From Roseovarius pelagicus (lineage in GTDB: Bacteria; Pseudomonadota; Alphaproteobacteria; Rhodobacterales; Rhodobacteraceae): 64,000 bases of DNA. The notes below the pieces were generated by a model. It had not been told where the DNA came from. It worked only from the letters and a program-made list of their open reading frames with translations, and did not search any database. The stretch lies in the NCBI RefSeq assembly GCF_025639885.1, contig NZ_CP106738.1, positions 1,860,001 through 1,924,000 of the forward strand. The letters run 5' to 3'. Position 1 is the stretch's first letter. The number at the start of each line of letters is the position of its first letter. The position numbers and the translations under genes were made by a program. This document shows, piece after piece, positions 26,256 through 35,188 of this stretch.

Positions 26256-27404
26256 TCAGACAATCATATCTTCCAGTGCATTCGGATGATGCGTGATCTG
26301 TTCGTAGCCGTCCTCGGTGATGATAAAGCTGTCGCCCACCTGCGCCCGGAACCGGCCGGAAACACTGACCGATCCATCCACGGCCAGTACCATGCCCGGT
26401 TGCAGCATCGTCTTGTCGCCATAAACGAGTTGGGGGGCCTCCAGAAAGCTGAAACCGGTCGCACGCCCACAGCGGAACGGGTAAGTGTGCCCCGCACCCT
26501 GAATGACCTCAGCGTAGGCGGCATGTACCTCTTCGGCTGTGACACCCGGCCCCAGAACAGACAACGCGGCCTGCTGACTGGCCAGCGCCACCGCATAGAC
26601 ATCGGCCTGCATAGGATCAGTGATTTCACCAATCCAGAAGGTGCGGTCAAACCCCAGCTTGAACCGGTGAAAGTTTGTCATGCCACAGAAACACAGAAAG
26701 ACCGGTTCGCCATATTGCATGATCCGGGTCGAGGCACGGTGATGCGGCTTCGTGATCTCGGGACCCGATGCCATGATTTGCAGAAAATGCGTCATCGGGG
26801 ACATGGCCACATCTGCGTAGTGCGTCGCCAGCAGATCTGCGGCCTGGCGTGTGCCAGCCTGCGACGTGGCCAACGCCACCTCGTATTCGGCCACACCGGC
26901 GGCGATTGCCCCACGCCCGGCCAACATCATCGCACCAGCGACCGTGCCCGCGTGGCGAGCAAGCTGTAATTCCTCGGGTGATTTGATCATGCGCAGGCCA
27001 GCGATGACGGGCATGGCATCACGAACCTGCCCGGTATCCAGCAGGGTATCCACATAGGCACGCACCAGCGGGGGCATCAGGTCAGGCTCCAGCCCGATCA
27101 TGCTTGCACTTTTTAGCGCAGCGGGCAGTTCGGCACGCCATTCATCGCCCAGCCCGTCATTCCATAGCGCGATCCGGTCCACGCGCGCGGCGGCGTGGGC
27201 CATGTCCTCTTCCATCGACGGAGTGATGAGCAAGCTGGGACCGTCCTTTGGCACCACAAGGATCGTCGGCCGTCCGAAGTCCATGTGCAGATAGTCATAG
27301 TATCCCGTGAAATAGTAAACGCTGTCATCGTCCGTGATCAGCGCCACGTCTATCCCGGCCTCGTCCAGACGTGTCCGCAGCGCGGCCATACGTGCCTCAA
27401 ACAT
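26256..27404 (-). CDS. M24 (pita-bread) family protein lacking the metal ligands
   Basis: A 382-residue protein with the M24 two-domain plan: an N-terminal creatinase-like domain (VYYFTGYYDYLHMDFGRPTI) and a C-terminal pita-bread domain. The five metal ligands of aminopeptidase P-type enzymes appear substituted: GFDRTFWIG, GRATGFSFLEAP, VLAVDGSV and VGDSFIITEDG replace the usual Asp, Asp, His, Glu, Glu. This resembles metal-free creatinase or EutD-like hydrolases. The ATG at 27404 follows GGAGG and overlaps the M20 stop by 8 bases; a longer in-frame start inside the M20 gene is rejected. Substrate unknown. Confidence 0.75.
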   Translation of the reverse strand: MFEARMAALRTRLDEAGIDVALITDDDSVYYFTGYYDYLHMDFGRPTILVVPKDGPSLLITPSMEEDMAHAAARVDRIALWNDGLGDEWRAELPAALKSASMIGLEPDLMPPLVRAYVDTLLDTGQVRDAMPVIAGLRMIKSPEELQLARHAGTVAGAMMLAGRGAIAAGVAEYEVALATSQAGTRQAADLLATHYADVAMSPMTHFLQIMASGPEITKPHHRASTRIMQYGEPVFLCFCGMTNFHRFKLGFDRTFWIGEITDPMQADVYAVALASQQAALSVLGPGVTAEEVHAAYAEVIQGAGHTYPFRCGRATGFSFLEAPQLVYGDKTMLQPGMVLAVDGSVSVSGRFRAQVGDSFIITEDGYEQITHHPNALEDMIV

Positions 27405-28572
27405 CGCGTCCTCCATTTGCCAGTTGCTGTTCGACCAGCCTAACCCAGAAGGATGATCCCGGCACAAGTCCCGCATCATTGAAGTCATAATCCGCCGAAT
27501 GCAGGGGCCGGGCATGCGCATCGGTGGTACCGTTTCCAGCCAGCAGGAAACAGCCCGGCACAGCAGCGGCCATATGGGCAAAATCCTCCGAGAAAAGCTT
27601 GGGCGCGCAATCCGGGTTCGCCAGCCCGACTGCGCTCGCGGCGCGCATGGCGTTGCGGGTGGGGGCGGCGGCATTGATTGTCGGGGGAAATATCGTGTCA
27701 TAGGTCACGCGCGCCGTGACATCATGTGCCGCAGTAATACCGCCAGCGATCTGGCGCATACGCGCTTCGATAGTGGCGTTTGTCTCTGGCGTCAGGGCGC
27801 GGCAATCACCGCTAAGCACCGCGCGACCGGGCAGGACGTTGCGCCGTCCGTCAGTCTCGAACCCTGTAACAGACACCACCCCGTTTTGTGCCGGCTCAAG
27901 CTTGCGCGAAACGATGGTTTGCAACGCGCCGACGATTTCGGCTCCCACAGTGATCGCGTCAACACCCATATGTGGCAGTGCCGCGTGCCCGCCACGTGCG
28001 TTAATCTCAATCTCAAAGAGAGCTTCGCTGGCGGTCATTGCGCCCACGCGCGCCTCGAAATGTCCCAAGGGCAGACCGGGCATGTTGTGCATGCCGTAAA
28101 CCGAATCGACAGCAAATCTGTCGAAAAGCCCGTCCGCGATCATCGCCGCTGCACCTTTGCCAAACTCCTCGTTCGGCTGAAAGATGAACACCACCCGCCC
28201 GTCGAAATCACCGTGTTCAACCAGATACTGCGCAGCCCCCAATAGCATCGCCATGTGACCATCGTGTCCGCAGGCATGCATCTGATTGGGAACTGTCGAG
28301 GCATATCCGAAATCGTTGACCTCGTTGATCGGCAGCGCGTCCATATCTGCGCGCAACCCAATGCTGCGCGTGCCATTTCCTTTTTGCAGGACGCCAACCA
28401 CGCCGACCTGACCAATCCCGGTGTGCACCTCGATGCCGAAACTGTTCAAAAGCTCTGCCACGCGGGCACTCGTCCAGCAGAGATCAAATTCCAGTTCCGG
28501 GTGTCGGTGAAACCCGTGCCGCCAGCAGCGCATGTCGTCCAAGAGAGGCTCTGTCGGGGCGGGGTGGTTCAT
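27397..28572 (-). CDS. M20 family amidohydrolase
   Basis: A 391-residue M20D-type metallohydrolase resembling hippurate and N-acyl-amino-acid hydrolases. The metal-binding residues are in place: HACGHDGHMAM, QPNEEFGKGAAAM, MHNMPGLPLG and, near the end, FSEDFAHM. The dimerisation domain follows about residue 180. Such enzymes cleave acyl groups from amino acids or related compounds. The stop overlaps the downstream M24 gene by 8 bases, so both are co-translated. The gene is divergent from the hydroxy-acid dehydrogenase. Confidence 0.88.
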   Translation of the reverse strand: MNHPAPTEPLLDDMRCWRHGFHRHPELEFDLCWTSARVAELLNSFGIEVHTGIGQVGVVGVLQKGNGTRSIGLRADMDALPINEVNDFGYASTVPNQMHACGHDGHMAMLLGAAQYLVEHGDFDGRVVFIFQPNEEFGKGAAAMIADGLFDRFAVDSVYGMHNMPGLPLGHFEARVGAMTASEALFEIEINARGGHAALPHMGVDAITVGAEIVGALQTIVSRKLEPAQNGVVSVTGFETDGRRNVLPGRAVLSGDCRALTPETNATIEARMRQIAGGITAAHDVTARVTYDTIFPPTINAAAPTRNAMRAASAVGLANPDCAPKLFSEDFAHMAAAVPGCFLLAGNGTTDAHARPLHSADYDFNDAGLVPGSSFWVRLVEQQLANGGRDV

Positions 28573-28682
28573 ATTGGTATCTCTCAGGTCAGGTCTGTCG
28601 CAGCATAGACGCGGAAATTCGAATTGCTCAAGCCACAGTGAATTGGTAACAAAACATAACCAATCTCCAGATGGAGGCCATC

Positions 28683-29846
28683 ATGCCCGTGATCACCAAT
28701 ATCGAAGACCTGCGTCGCATCTATCAGCGCCGTGTGCCGCGCATGTTCTACGATTATGCGGAATCGGGCGCGTGGACCGAACAGACGTTTCGCGCCAACA
28801 CCTCTGACTTCTCAGAAATTCTGCTGCGTCAGCGGATCGCGGTGGATATGTCGAACCGATCTACCGCGACGCAGATGATAGGTCAGGACGTGTCGATGCC
28901 AGTCGCACTGGCGCCTGTCGGCCTGACCGGGATGCAACACGCGGATGGCGAGATCAAAGCAGCCCGCGCCGCCGAAAAATTTGGCGTGCCCTTTACCCTA
29001 TCGACCATGTCCATCTGTTCGATCGAAGATGTAGCAGAGAACACTACAAAACCATTCTGGTTTCAGGTTTACACCCTGAAAGATGATGATTTCATGCAGC
29101 GGCTGTTTGACCGGGCGCGCGATGCGAAATGCTCTGCTGCAGTGATCACAGTGGACCTGCAGGTGATGGGTCAGCGGCACAAGGATATCAAGAACGGCCT
29201 CAGTGCCCCACCAAAGCTGACACCTAAATCTATCGCCAACATGATGACCAAAGTGCAGTGGGGCCTGGGCATGTTGGGCACCAAGCGCCGGTTTTTTGGC
29301 AATATCATTGGCCATGCCAAGGGGGTTAGTGACCCCTCTTCCCTTAGCTCCTGGACGGCCGAGGCGTTCGATGAGGCGCTGGATTGGGACCGTATCCGCC
29401 AATTCCGCAAGATGTGGGATGGGCCGCTGATCATCAAGGGTATCATTGATCCGTGCGATGCTCTGGAGGCGTTGAACGTCGGTGCCGACGCGATCATCGT
29501 GTCCAACCACGGTGGCCGACAACTGGACGGCGCATTGTCATCGATCCGGGCACTGCCGCAGATCATGGATGCGGTCGGCGACAAGATCGAAGTGCATCTC
29601 GACAGTGGTATCCGGTCTGGTCAGGACGTGCTCAAGGCCATCGCGATGGGGGCCAAGGGGACCTATGTGGGACGGGCGTTCGTGTATGGTCTTGGCGCAA
29701 TGGGCGAAGCCGGAGTGACAAGCGCGCTGGAGGTGATCCAAAAGGAGCTGGATGTTTCGATGGCGTTCTGTGGGCACCGAAACATCGAGGATGTGAACAA
29801 AGAAATCCTGATGATCCCGCGCGATTTTTCTGACAAGTGGCAGTAG
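28683..29846 (+). CDS. FMN-dependent alpha-hydroxy-acid dehydrogenase (LldD type)
   Basis: A 387-residue TIM-barrel flavoprotein of the lactate dehydrogenase (cytochrome)/glycolate oxidase family. FMN- and substrate-binding blocks include PVALAPVGLTGMQHADGE, ITVDLQVMGQRHKDIKNG and the catalytic IIVSNHGGRQLDG with His and Arg. It oxidises L-lactate or another 2-hydroxy acid and passes electrons to the respiratory chain or oxygen. The ATG at 28683 follows GGAGG five bases upstream. Its divergence from the M20/M24 genes may mean shared control. The substrate is not resolved. Confidence 0.9.
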   Translation: MPVITNIEDLRRIYQRRVPRMFYDYAESGAWTEQTFRANTSDFSEILLRQRIAVDMSNRSTATQMIGQDVSMPVALAPVGLTGMQHADGEIKAARAAEKFGVPFTLSTMSICSIEDVAENTTKPFWFQVYTLKDDDFMQRLFDRARDAKCSAAVITVDLQVMGQRHKDIKNGLSAPPKLTPKSIANMMTKVQWGLGMLGTKRRFFGNIIGHAKGVSDPSSLSSWTAEAFDEALDWDRIRQFRKMWDGPLIIKGIIDPCDALEALNVGADAIIVSNHGGRQLDGALSSIRALPQIMDAVGDKIEVHLDSGIRSGQDVLKAIAMGAKGTYVGRAFVYGLGAMGEAGVTSALEVIQKELDVSMAFCGHRNIEDVNKEILMIPRDFSDKWQ

Positions 29847-30025
29847 GCTTCGCCACTGCCCGGCACTCGGCCCGTTACCTCTGACAAGTATGTAACCACT
29901 CTTTGCGGTCAGCGGCTATTGCTGTGTTAGGTCGGAACCCAGCATCCGACGCATGGGCGGTTGCGGGTGGTTATGACATTCGCCCTTCCCATTACCCTCT
30001 ATTTCGTCTATGCGCACGGCTTCAC

Positions 30026-30054
30026 GCGGGACTACAGCCTTGGAGGAGTCCCGC
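30026..30054 (+). promoter_or_regulatory. Hairpin in the rplY 5' leader
   Basis: GCGGGACT and AGTCCCGC form a perfect 8-bp stem around a 13-base loop, 22 bases before the rplY start codon. The loop contains GGAGG. It could be an RNA control element or a transcription-linked structure; its role is unknown. Confidence 0.4.
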
Positions 30055-30075
30055 CCTAACCTATGGAGAATTAAC

Positions 30076-30750
30076 ATGGCTGGAGAAATTCCTGATCTTC
30101 ACGCCCAGGAACGCACGGGGACAGGCAAGGGCGCCGCTCGTGCAGCACGCCGCGAAGGCATGGTTCCGGGTATCGTTTTTGGCGGTGACACTGACCCCCT
30201 GCCGATCAACATTCCGTTCAATGTCCTGTTCAAGCGCCTGAAACAAGGCCGCTTCAAGTCGACCTTGTTCAACCTGAAGGTTGAAGGCCACGAAGACGTG
30301 CGCGTGATTTGCCGCGATGTTCAGCGCGACGTGGTCAAAGACCTGCCGACGCACCTGGATCTGATGCGTCTGCGTCGTACCACCAAAATCAACCTGTTCA
30401 TCAATGTTGATTTCCAGAACGAAGAAGACTGCCCTGCGATCCGCAAGGGCGGCGTTCTGACAACGATTCGGAGCGAAGTCGAACTGATCGTGACCGCCGG
30501 GGACATCCCCGAGACGCTCGTCGTCGATCTGAGCAAGCTGGAAAACATCGGCGATACGATCACGTTCTCTGATATCGATCTGCCTGAAGGCGCCAAGCCA
30601 GTGATCAGCGACCGCGACTTCGTGATCTGCAACGTTTCGGCCCCATCGGCCCTGAAATCCGACACCGATGAGGACGAGGATGAGGTCGCAGCCGATGAAG
30701 TGCCAACGACTGATGCAGCCGAAGGCGAAGAGGGCAGCGACGAGTCCTGA
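30076..30750 (+). CDS. rplY: 50S ribosomal protein L25/general stress protein Ctc
   Basis: The 224-residue protein is the long CTC form of L25: an N-terminal 5S-rRNA-binding beta domain (from about residue 8) and a second TL5-type domain, ending in an acidic tail rich in Asp/Glu (about 195-224). It binds 5S rRNA in the large subunit. GGAGAA lies eight bases before the ATG at 30076. It is followed by a terminator. The gene is separate from the upstream hydroxy-acid dehydrogenase. Confidence 0.93.
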   Translation: MAGEIPDLHAQERTGTGKGAARAARREGMVPGIVFGGDTDPLPINIPFNVLFKRLKQGRFKSTLFNLKVEGHEDVRVICRDVQRDVVKDLPTHLDLMRLRRTTKINLFINVDFQNEEDCPAIRKGGVLTTIRSEVELIVTAGDIPETLVVDLSKLENIGDTITFSDIDLPEGAKPVISDRDFVICNVSAPSALKSDTDEDEDEVAADEVPTTDAAEGEEGSDES

Positions 30751-30777
30751 ACCGTCACCCCTTAGCTAATAGATTTG

Positions 30778-30811
30778 ACGCGGCCTCTTGTTTCAGGGGC
30801 CGCGTTTTTTT
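30778..30811 (+). terminator. Rho-independent terminator after rplY
   Basis: ACGCGGCC pairs with GGCCGCGT across a short loop, and a run of seven T residues follows. It begins 28 bases after the rplY stop. Confidence 0.85.
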
Positions 30812-30880
30812 CTGCTGCGGACTAGTCACACCACCCATCGCGACGATACCCTGCGCCAATACCTCTGCGGAGCGCGCGCG

Positions 30881-31678
30881 ATGTCCGACCTCTTGCATAT
30901 CTGCGAAATCGGCACTGGGGCACCTGTTCTGGTGCTGCACGGTGCCCGTCTGGATCATCGCCATATGCAGGATGCGCTGGAGCCGACATTCAAGGCATGC
31001 TCGGGCTGGCGACGGATATATGTCGATCTGCCGGGCTGCGGCCGTTCCACGGGGTTTGACCACGTCGCCTCACAAGACGATGTGCTGACCGAACTTCTGC
31101 GCGTTATGGACGCCACTTGCGGCACGGAGCCTTGCGCGGTGATCGGCGAATCGCGCGGTGCCTATCTTGCGGAAGGGTTGGCCCATTCCCATGCCCAGCG
31201 ATTGTCGGGGGTGGCGCTGATCGTGCCGGGTGGCAATTCCGATGCCAGCCGCGCAACGATTCCTGCCCCGGTCACGTTGCGCACAGATGGCACAGAAATC
31301 GACGCGCTGGACCCCACGCTGCGGGCGCGCGCAAAACGATTGGTTGTTCGAACGGGGCCGATCGTCGCCAAGATCACGCAAACCAAAGTGCCCGCTGCTG
31401 CGCTACATGATGCGGCGCTCGAGGCGCGGGTCTGCGAACGGTTCGAATTTTCCTTTCATCGTGACATGCAACATCGGTCTTTTGATCGCCCTTCATTGAT
31501 CGTCGCGGGTCGCCAAGATTCGATTGCCGGATATTGTGATGCACTCGAGATGCAGGATCGCTTCCCTCGCGCCAGCTTTGCTTTACTCGACTGTGCAGGG
31601 CATGCGCCGGGATGGGAGCGCCCTGATCTGTTCTCTGCCTTGGTCCGCGATTGGCTGAACAGGTTGGCGACCGAATAG
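30881..31678 (+). CDS. Alpha/beta-hydrolase fold protein
   Basis: A 265-residue alpha/beta hydrolase. The nucleophile elbow is GESRG with Ser91, the acid appears in AGRQDSIAGY, and the His is in CAGHAPGW. The oxyanion-hole region is LHGARLDHR. Substrate unknown. The ATG at 30881 follows a CGGAG sequence and is preferred over upstream in-frame codons that would lie in the rplY terminator. It precedes pth by 78 bases. Confidence 0.82.
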   Translation: MSDLLHICEIGTGAPVLVLHGARLDHRHMQDALEPTFKACSGWRRIYVDLPGCGRSTGFDHVASQDDVLTELLRVMDATCGTEPCAVIGESRGAYLAEGLAHSHAQRLSGVALIVPGGNSDASRATIPAPVTLRTDGTEIDALDPTLRARAKRLVVRTGPIVAKITQTKVPAAALHDAALEARVCERFEFSFHRDMQHRSFDRPSLIVAGRQDSIAGYCDALEMQDRFPRASFALLDCAGHAPGWERPDLFSALVRDWLNRLATE

Positions 31679-31756
31679 CGCAGAGCGCCGCCGCGCAATC
31701 ATTGATTCCCGCAGCGCCTCATCGTAGACCCGGCGCATCGTCACGAAAGGCATATC

Positions 31757-32446
31757 ATGCTGATTTTTGCAGGTCTGGGTAATCCGGGTACGAAATACGC
31801 CCGCAACCGGCATAACATCGGTTTCATGGCCGTGGACCGGATCGCCGAGGATCACGGTTTTGGCCCGTGGAAGGCGCGTTTTCAAGGGCAAGCCAGCGAG
31901 GGACGGTTCGGCAGTCAAAAAGTGCTGTTGCTGAAGCCTGAGACATTTATGAACCTGTCAGGTCAGTCCGTCGGTGAGGCGATGCGGTTCTACAAGCTGG
32001 AGCCGGGCGATGTAACCGTCCTGCATGACGAGATCGACCTTGCTCCCGGCAAGGTGCGGGTCAAGACCGGCGGAGGCCACGCGGGCCATAACGGCCTGCG
32101 CTCGATCCACCAGCATATCGGCCCAGAGTATGCCCGCGTGCGTCTGGGGGTCGGGCATCCGGGCCGCAAGGAGGCGGTGCCGGGTTACGTGCTGCATGAT
32201 TTTGCAAAGGCAGACGAGGATTGGCTGGAGGACGTTTTGACCGGAATCAGCGATGGCGCACCGCAACTCGCGGCAGGCGACACAGGTCGGTTTCAGAACG
32301 CCGTTGCCCTGCGTACTGCACCACCGCGCTCGTCCACCTCGCAGCCAAAAGCAAAAACACCCCCTCCGGCAGAAGAATCGTCCGCTCCCACGCCTGAGCC
32401 TGATGCGCGGTCACCGCTGCAACGGCTCGCGGACAAGTTCCGCTGA
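31757..32446 (+). CDS. pth: Peptidyl-tRNA hydrolase
   Basis: A 229-residue enzyme that releases peptides from prematurely dissociated peptidyl-t[21 protein letters not shown] at the start contains the catalytic His and Asn, and [20 protein letters not shown] and GHNGLRSI complete the signature. The C-terminal 30 residues are an unconserved Pro/Ser/Ala-rich tail that is longer than in E. coli. Pth commonly follows rplY, as here with one hydrolase gene between. Confidence 0.95.
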   Translation: MLIFAGLGNPGTKYARNRHNIGFMAVDRIAEDHGFGPWKARFQGQASEGRFGSQKVLLLKPETFMNLSGQSVGEAMRFYKLEPGDVTVLHDEIDLAPGKVRVKTGGGHAGHNGLRSIHQHIGPEYARVRLGVGHPGRKEAVPGYVLHDFAKADEDWLEDVLTGISDGAPQLAAGDTGRFQNAVALRTAPPRSSTSQPKAKTPPPAEESSAPTPEPDARSPLQRLADKFR

Positions 32447-32462
32447 ACGCACGGAGATACAC

Positions 32463-33626
32463 ATGCGCCCGTTCCTTCGTTGGCTGATCCGCAGCCTGAT
32501 CGCCCTGACGCTTGCCGCGGTGGTCGTCGGCGTATGGAAACGCGACGAGATTATGCGTCTTTGGGCAGTGAACGGTCTCTTTTCCGAAGCGAAGATCGTC
32601 GCGAATTTCTCGAGCATGGATGCCGCCTTTCTCACGCGCGAGGTGCCACGCGGCGATGGCCCCATTTCCCCGCTGCCGACGGGTGCACCGATGGATTTAC
32701 CGGCCGGAGCCGCCGACTGGATCAAAGATCGCAGCGTTACGTCCTTGCTGGTGCTGAAAACCGGTGAAATCGTACACGAAAGCTATCATTTAGGCACGGG
32801 GCCGGAGGATCGTCGCATCTCATGGTCGATGGCCAAAAGCTTTGTCTCGGCCCTTGTCGGGGTCCTGCTGGAGAACGGGACCATTGCCTCGCTTGACGAT
32901 CCGGTGACGCAGTACGCGCCCAGCCTGAACGGCACAGCCTATGAGGATGCCAGTATCCGCAACGTCCTGCATATGGCCAGCGGCGTGCAGTTCGACGAGG
33001 ACTATCTGGATAAATCGTCTGACATCAATCGTATGGGCCGGGTACTGGCTCTTGGTGGGACGATGGATGATTTCACCCGCGGTCTGACTGCCACAATCGC
33101 CGCGCCCGGTGCACGGTATCAATATGTTTCGATCGATACGCATGTAGTTGGCATGGTGATCCGTGGCGCAACTGGCCGGGATATCTCTACGCTACTGTCG
33201 GAAGAGATCATCATGCCGCTGGGGGTGGAGGCGACACCTTATTATGTCACCGATGGCGCGGGCGTGGCGTTTGTGCTGGGCGGGCTGAACATGACAACGC
33301 GTGATTACGCCCGCTTTGGCCTTATGGCATCGCAAAACGGACGCTACGGCAACCAACGAATTGTACCAGCAGAATGGATGCAACTTGCGACACGGCCCAG
33401 CGCCCCCACCGAGGCAGGCCAGATCGGTTATGGCCTGCACTGGTGGGTACCCGAGGGTGCAGCAGACGGCGAATTCATGGCGCGTGGTATCTATGGGCAA
33501 TACATCTATATCAACCAGAACCGTGACACCGTGATCGTGAGCACCGGCGCGGATCGCAACTTTCGCGCGCCCGGCACGCATTCCGCGAACATGGCAATGT
33601 TCCGCGCCATTGCCATGGCTCGCTGA
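32463..33626 (+). CDS. Serine hydrolase (class C beta-lactamase/NylB-like fold)
   Basis: A 387-residue protein with an N-terminal membrane anchor (residues 8-24) and a beta-lactamase-fold hydrolase domain. The SxxK motif is SMAKS near residue 121, and a Tyr-containing YQYVSID occupies the second-motif position seen in 6-aminohexanoate-dimer hydrolases and carboxylesterases. Unlike true AmpC, no clear KTG was located. Esterase or amidase activity in the periplasm is therefore more likely than beta-lactam hydrolysis. It starts 16 bases after the pth stop. Confidence 0.82.
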   Translation: MRPFLRWLIRSLIALTLAAVVVGVWKRDEIMRLWAVNGLFSEAKIVANFSSMDAAFLTREVPRGDGPISPLPTGAPMDLPAGAADWIKDRSVTSLLVLKTGEIVHESYHLGTGPEDRRISWSMAKSFVSALVGVLLENGTIASLDDPVTQYAPSLNGTAYEDASIRNVLHMASGVQFDEDYLDKSSDINRMGRVLALGGTMDDFTRGLTATIAAPGARYQYVSIDTHVVGMVIRGATGRDISTLLSEEIIMPLGVEATPYYVTDGAGVAFVLGGLNMTTRDYARFGLMASQNGRYGNQRIVPAEWMQLATRPSAPTEAGQIGYGLHWWVPEGAADGEFMARGIYGQYIYINQNRDTVIVSTGADRNFRAPGTHSANMAMFRAIAMAR

Positions 33627-33686
33627 CACGCTTTGCCTCACCCACATGATCGGCTAGGCTGACCCGCAGCAAAGAGAGGTCGTACC

Positions 33687-34064
33687 ATGATCCGCAAAGA
33701 TGATCCCGTGAATGTTCTGGGCGAAGTTTTGTCCCCTTGCTCGGACGCCGATCCGGTCACAGGGTTTTTCCGCGACGGCCATTGCAACACCTGTCCAGAG
33801 GATCAGGGCAGTCACACTGTCTGTGCGTTGATGACGGCGGAATTTCTGGCATTCTCGAAATACGTCGGCAATGACCTGTCGACACCACGCCCCGAATACG
33901 GGTTTGCCGGGCTGCGGCCGGGCGATCAGTGGTGCCTGTGCGCCGCGCGATTCCTACAGGCCCACGACGAGGGCTGCGCACCCCAAGTACGCCTGTCGGC
34001 TACGCATATGCGCGCGTTGGACATTATTCCTCTGGATGTCCTGCAAGAGCATGGGGCTGATTAG
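33687..34064 (+). CDS. DUF2237 family protein
   Basis: A 125-residue Cys-containing protein with the DUF2237 (PF09996) pattern: NVLGEVLSPCS, DPVTGFFRDGHCNTCPEDQG, SHTVCALMTAEFLAFS and PGDQWCLCAARF. The Cys pairs suggest a metal or redox centre, but no function has been assigned to the family. The gene stands alone between a hydrolase and a tRNA. Confidence 0.85.
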   Translation: MIRKDDPVNVLGEVLSPCSDADPVTGFFRDGHCNTCPEDQGSHTVCALMTAEFLAFSKYVGNDLSTPRPEYGFAGLRPGDQWCLCAARFLQAHDEGCAPQVRLSATHMRALDIIPLDVLQEHGAD

Positions 34065-34097
34065 GCAATGATCGCTATGCAAAATAGCGTGATATGT

Positions 34098-34174
34098 TGG
34101 CGATCCCTGAAGGACTCGAACCCTCAACCTGCTGATTAGAAGTCAGCTGCTCTATCCAGTTGAGCTAAGGGACC
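34098..34174 (-). tRNA. tRNA-Arg (TCT)
   Basis: The minus strand folds as a cloverleaf: GGTCCCT pairs with AGGGATC in the acceptor arm, the anticodon loop reads CTTCTAA with anticodon TCT, and the T arm contains GGTTCGAGTCC. The 3' CCA is encoded. The length is 77 bases. It lies between DUF2237 and truA; no integrated element is visible at its 3' end. Confidence 0.93.
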
Positions 34175-34221
34175 GCTGGCGGCAGGTTTAACGTCGCCAT
34201 GCGGCGCGCGCAAAGGCAAAA

Positions 34222-34992
34222 TCAGGCTGTGAATGGGTCTTTTGGATAGCCGACGCTGTGAAGGTATAATCCCTCGGGCGGACAAACCGGTCCACAGGCG
34301 GCTCGGTCGCATGCTTTCAACGCGCGACGCACATCGTCCGGTGCCCACGCCCCCCTACCGACCCGTTCCAATGTGCCCACGATGCTGCGCACCTGATTGT
34401 GCAGGAACGACCGTGCCCGCAGACGAAACCACAGTTCCGGTCCGCCGGGTGTTTCCATCTGGCAAATTTCGATCGCATCCAGCGTCTTGACCGGGCTGGC
34501 AGATTGGCAGATCGACGAACGAAAGGTGGTGAAATCGTGATGACCCACCAGATACGCCGCCCCGACTTGCATCGCCGCCAAATCCAGCTGTTGCGGCACT
34601 TGCCACACCAATCCTGCCTGATGCGTCGCAGGCGGACGCCGCATCAGCAGACGAAAAAGATACCGCCTCTCAACCGCAGAAAACCGTGCGTGCCACTCAT
34701 CATCCACCTGCGTACAGTCCACAATCGCAACTGGCTGCGGCTTCAGATGGTGGTTCAGCGCTTCCATCAATCGGAAGGGTGCCCAGTCATTGACCAAATC
34801 ACAATGTGCCACTTGTCCCAACCCATGCACACCAGCATCGGTGCGGCCCGCCGCCGCAATGGTGTGTGGTCCCGGCTCCAGCCGTGCCAATGCGGCTTCA
34901 ATTGCGCCCTGCACGGACGGTTGGTCGCGCTGCCGCTGCCAACCGGCAAAGGGCGCACCATGATATTCGACCTTGAGGGCAAAACGGGGCAT
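34222..34992 (-). CDS. truA: tRNA pseudouridine(38-40) synthase TruA
   Basis: A 256-residue enzyme that converts U38, U39 and U40 in tRNA anticodon stems. The catalytic Asp is in the [14 protein letters not shown] block (about residue 50). Further conserved blocks are FDFT-like HHDFTTFRS and [13 protein letters not shown] near the C-terminus. The ATG at 34992 is chosen over upstream in-frame codons because conservation starts with [12 protein letters not shown]. It is divergent from the ycjX gene. Confidence 0.93.
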   Translation of the reverse strand: MPRFALKVEYHGAPFAGWQRQRDQPSVQGAIEAALARLEPGPHTIAAAGRTDAGVHGLGQVAHCDLVNDWAPFRLMEALNHHLKPQPVAIVDCTQVDDEWHARFSAVERRYLFRLLMRRPPATHQAGLVWQVPQQLDLAAMQVGAAYLVGHHDFTTFRSSICQSASPVKTLDAIEICQMETPGGPELWFRLRARSFLHNQVRSIVGTLERVGRGAWAPDDVRRALKACDRAACGPVCPPEGLYLHSVGYPKDPFTA

Positions 34993-35188
34993 GACCCTGC
35001 GCTTAGCGCAATTACATCCTTCGGAAAAGCCTTCTCCTAGCGTATCTTCCGGCTGAAATATCTTCGCCGACGGCCTCCAACAGATCTCCACAGGTCAGCT
35101 GTCGCAGAACCCGCGTACCGCTTGCCACTGGAAACCCCATCGGCGCACCGTTATCTAGGAAGGGCAGGCACGAAAAAGGGGCAGCGCA

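Noticed and set aside
27405..27701. Extended N-terminus of the M24 gene
   Set aside because: It falls inside the M20 gene in a different frame; GGAGG and family homology support the ATG at 27404.
34098..34174. tRNA-Arg as an integration site for a mobile element
   Set aside because: No integrase, no repeated tRNA 3' end, and normal housekeeping genes on both sides.
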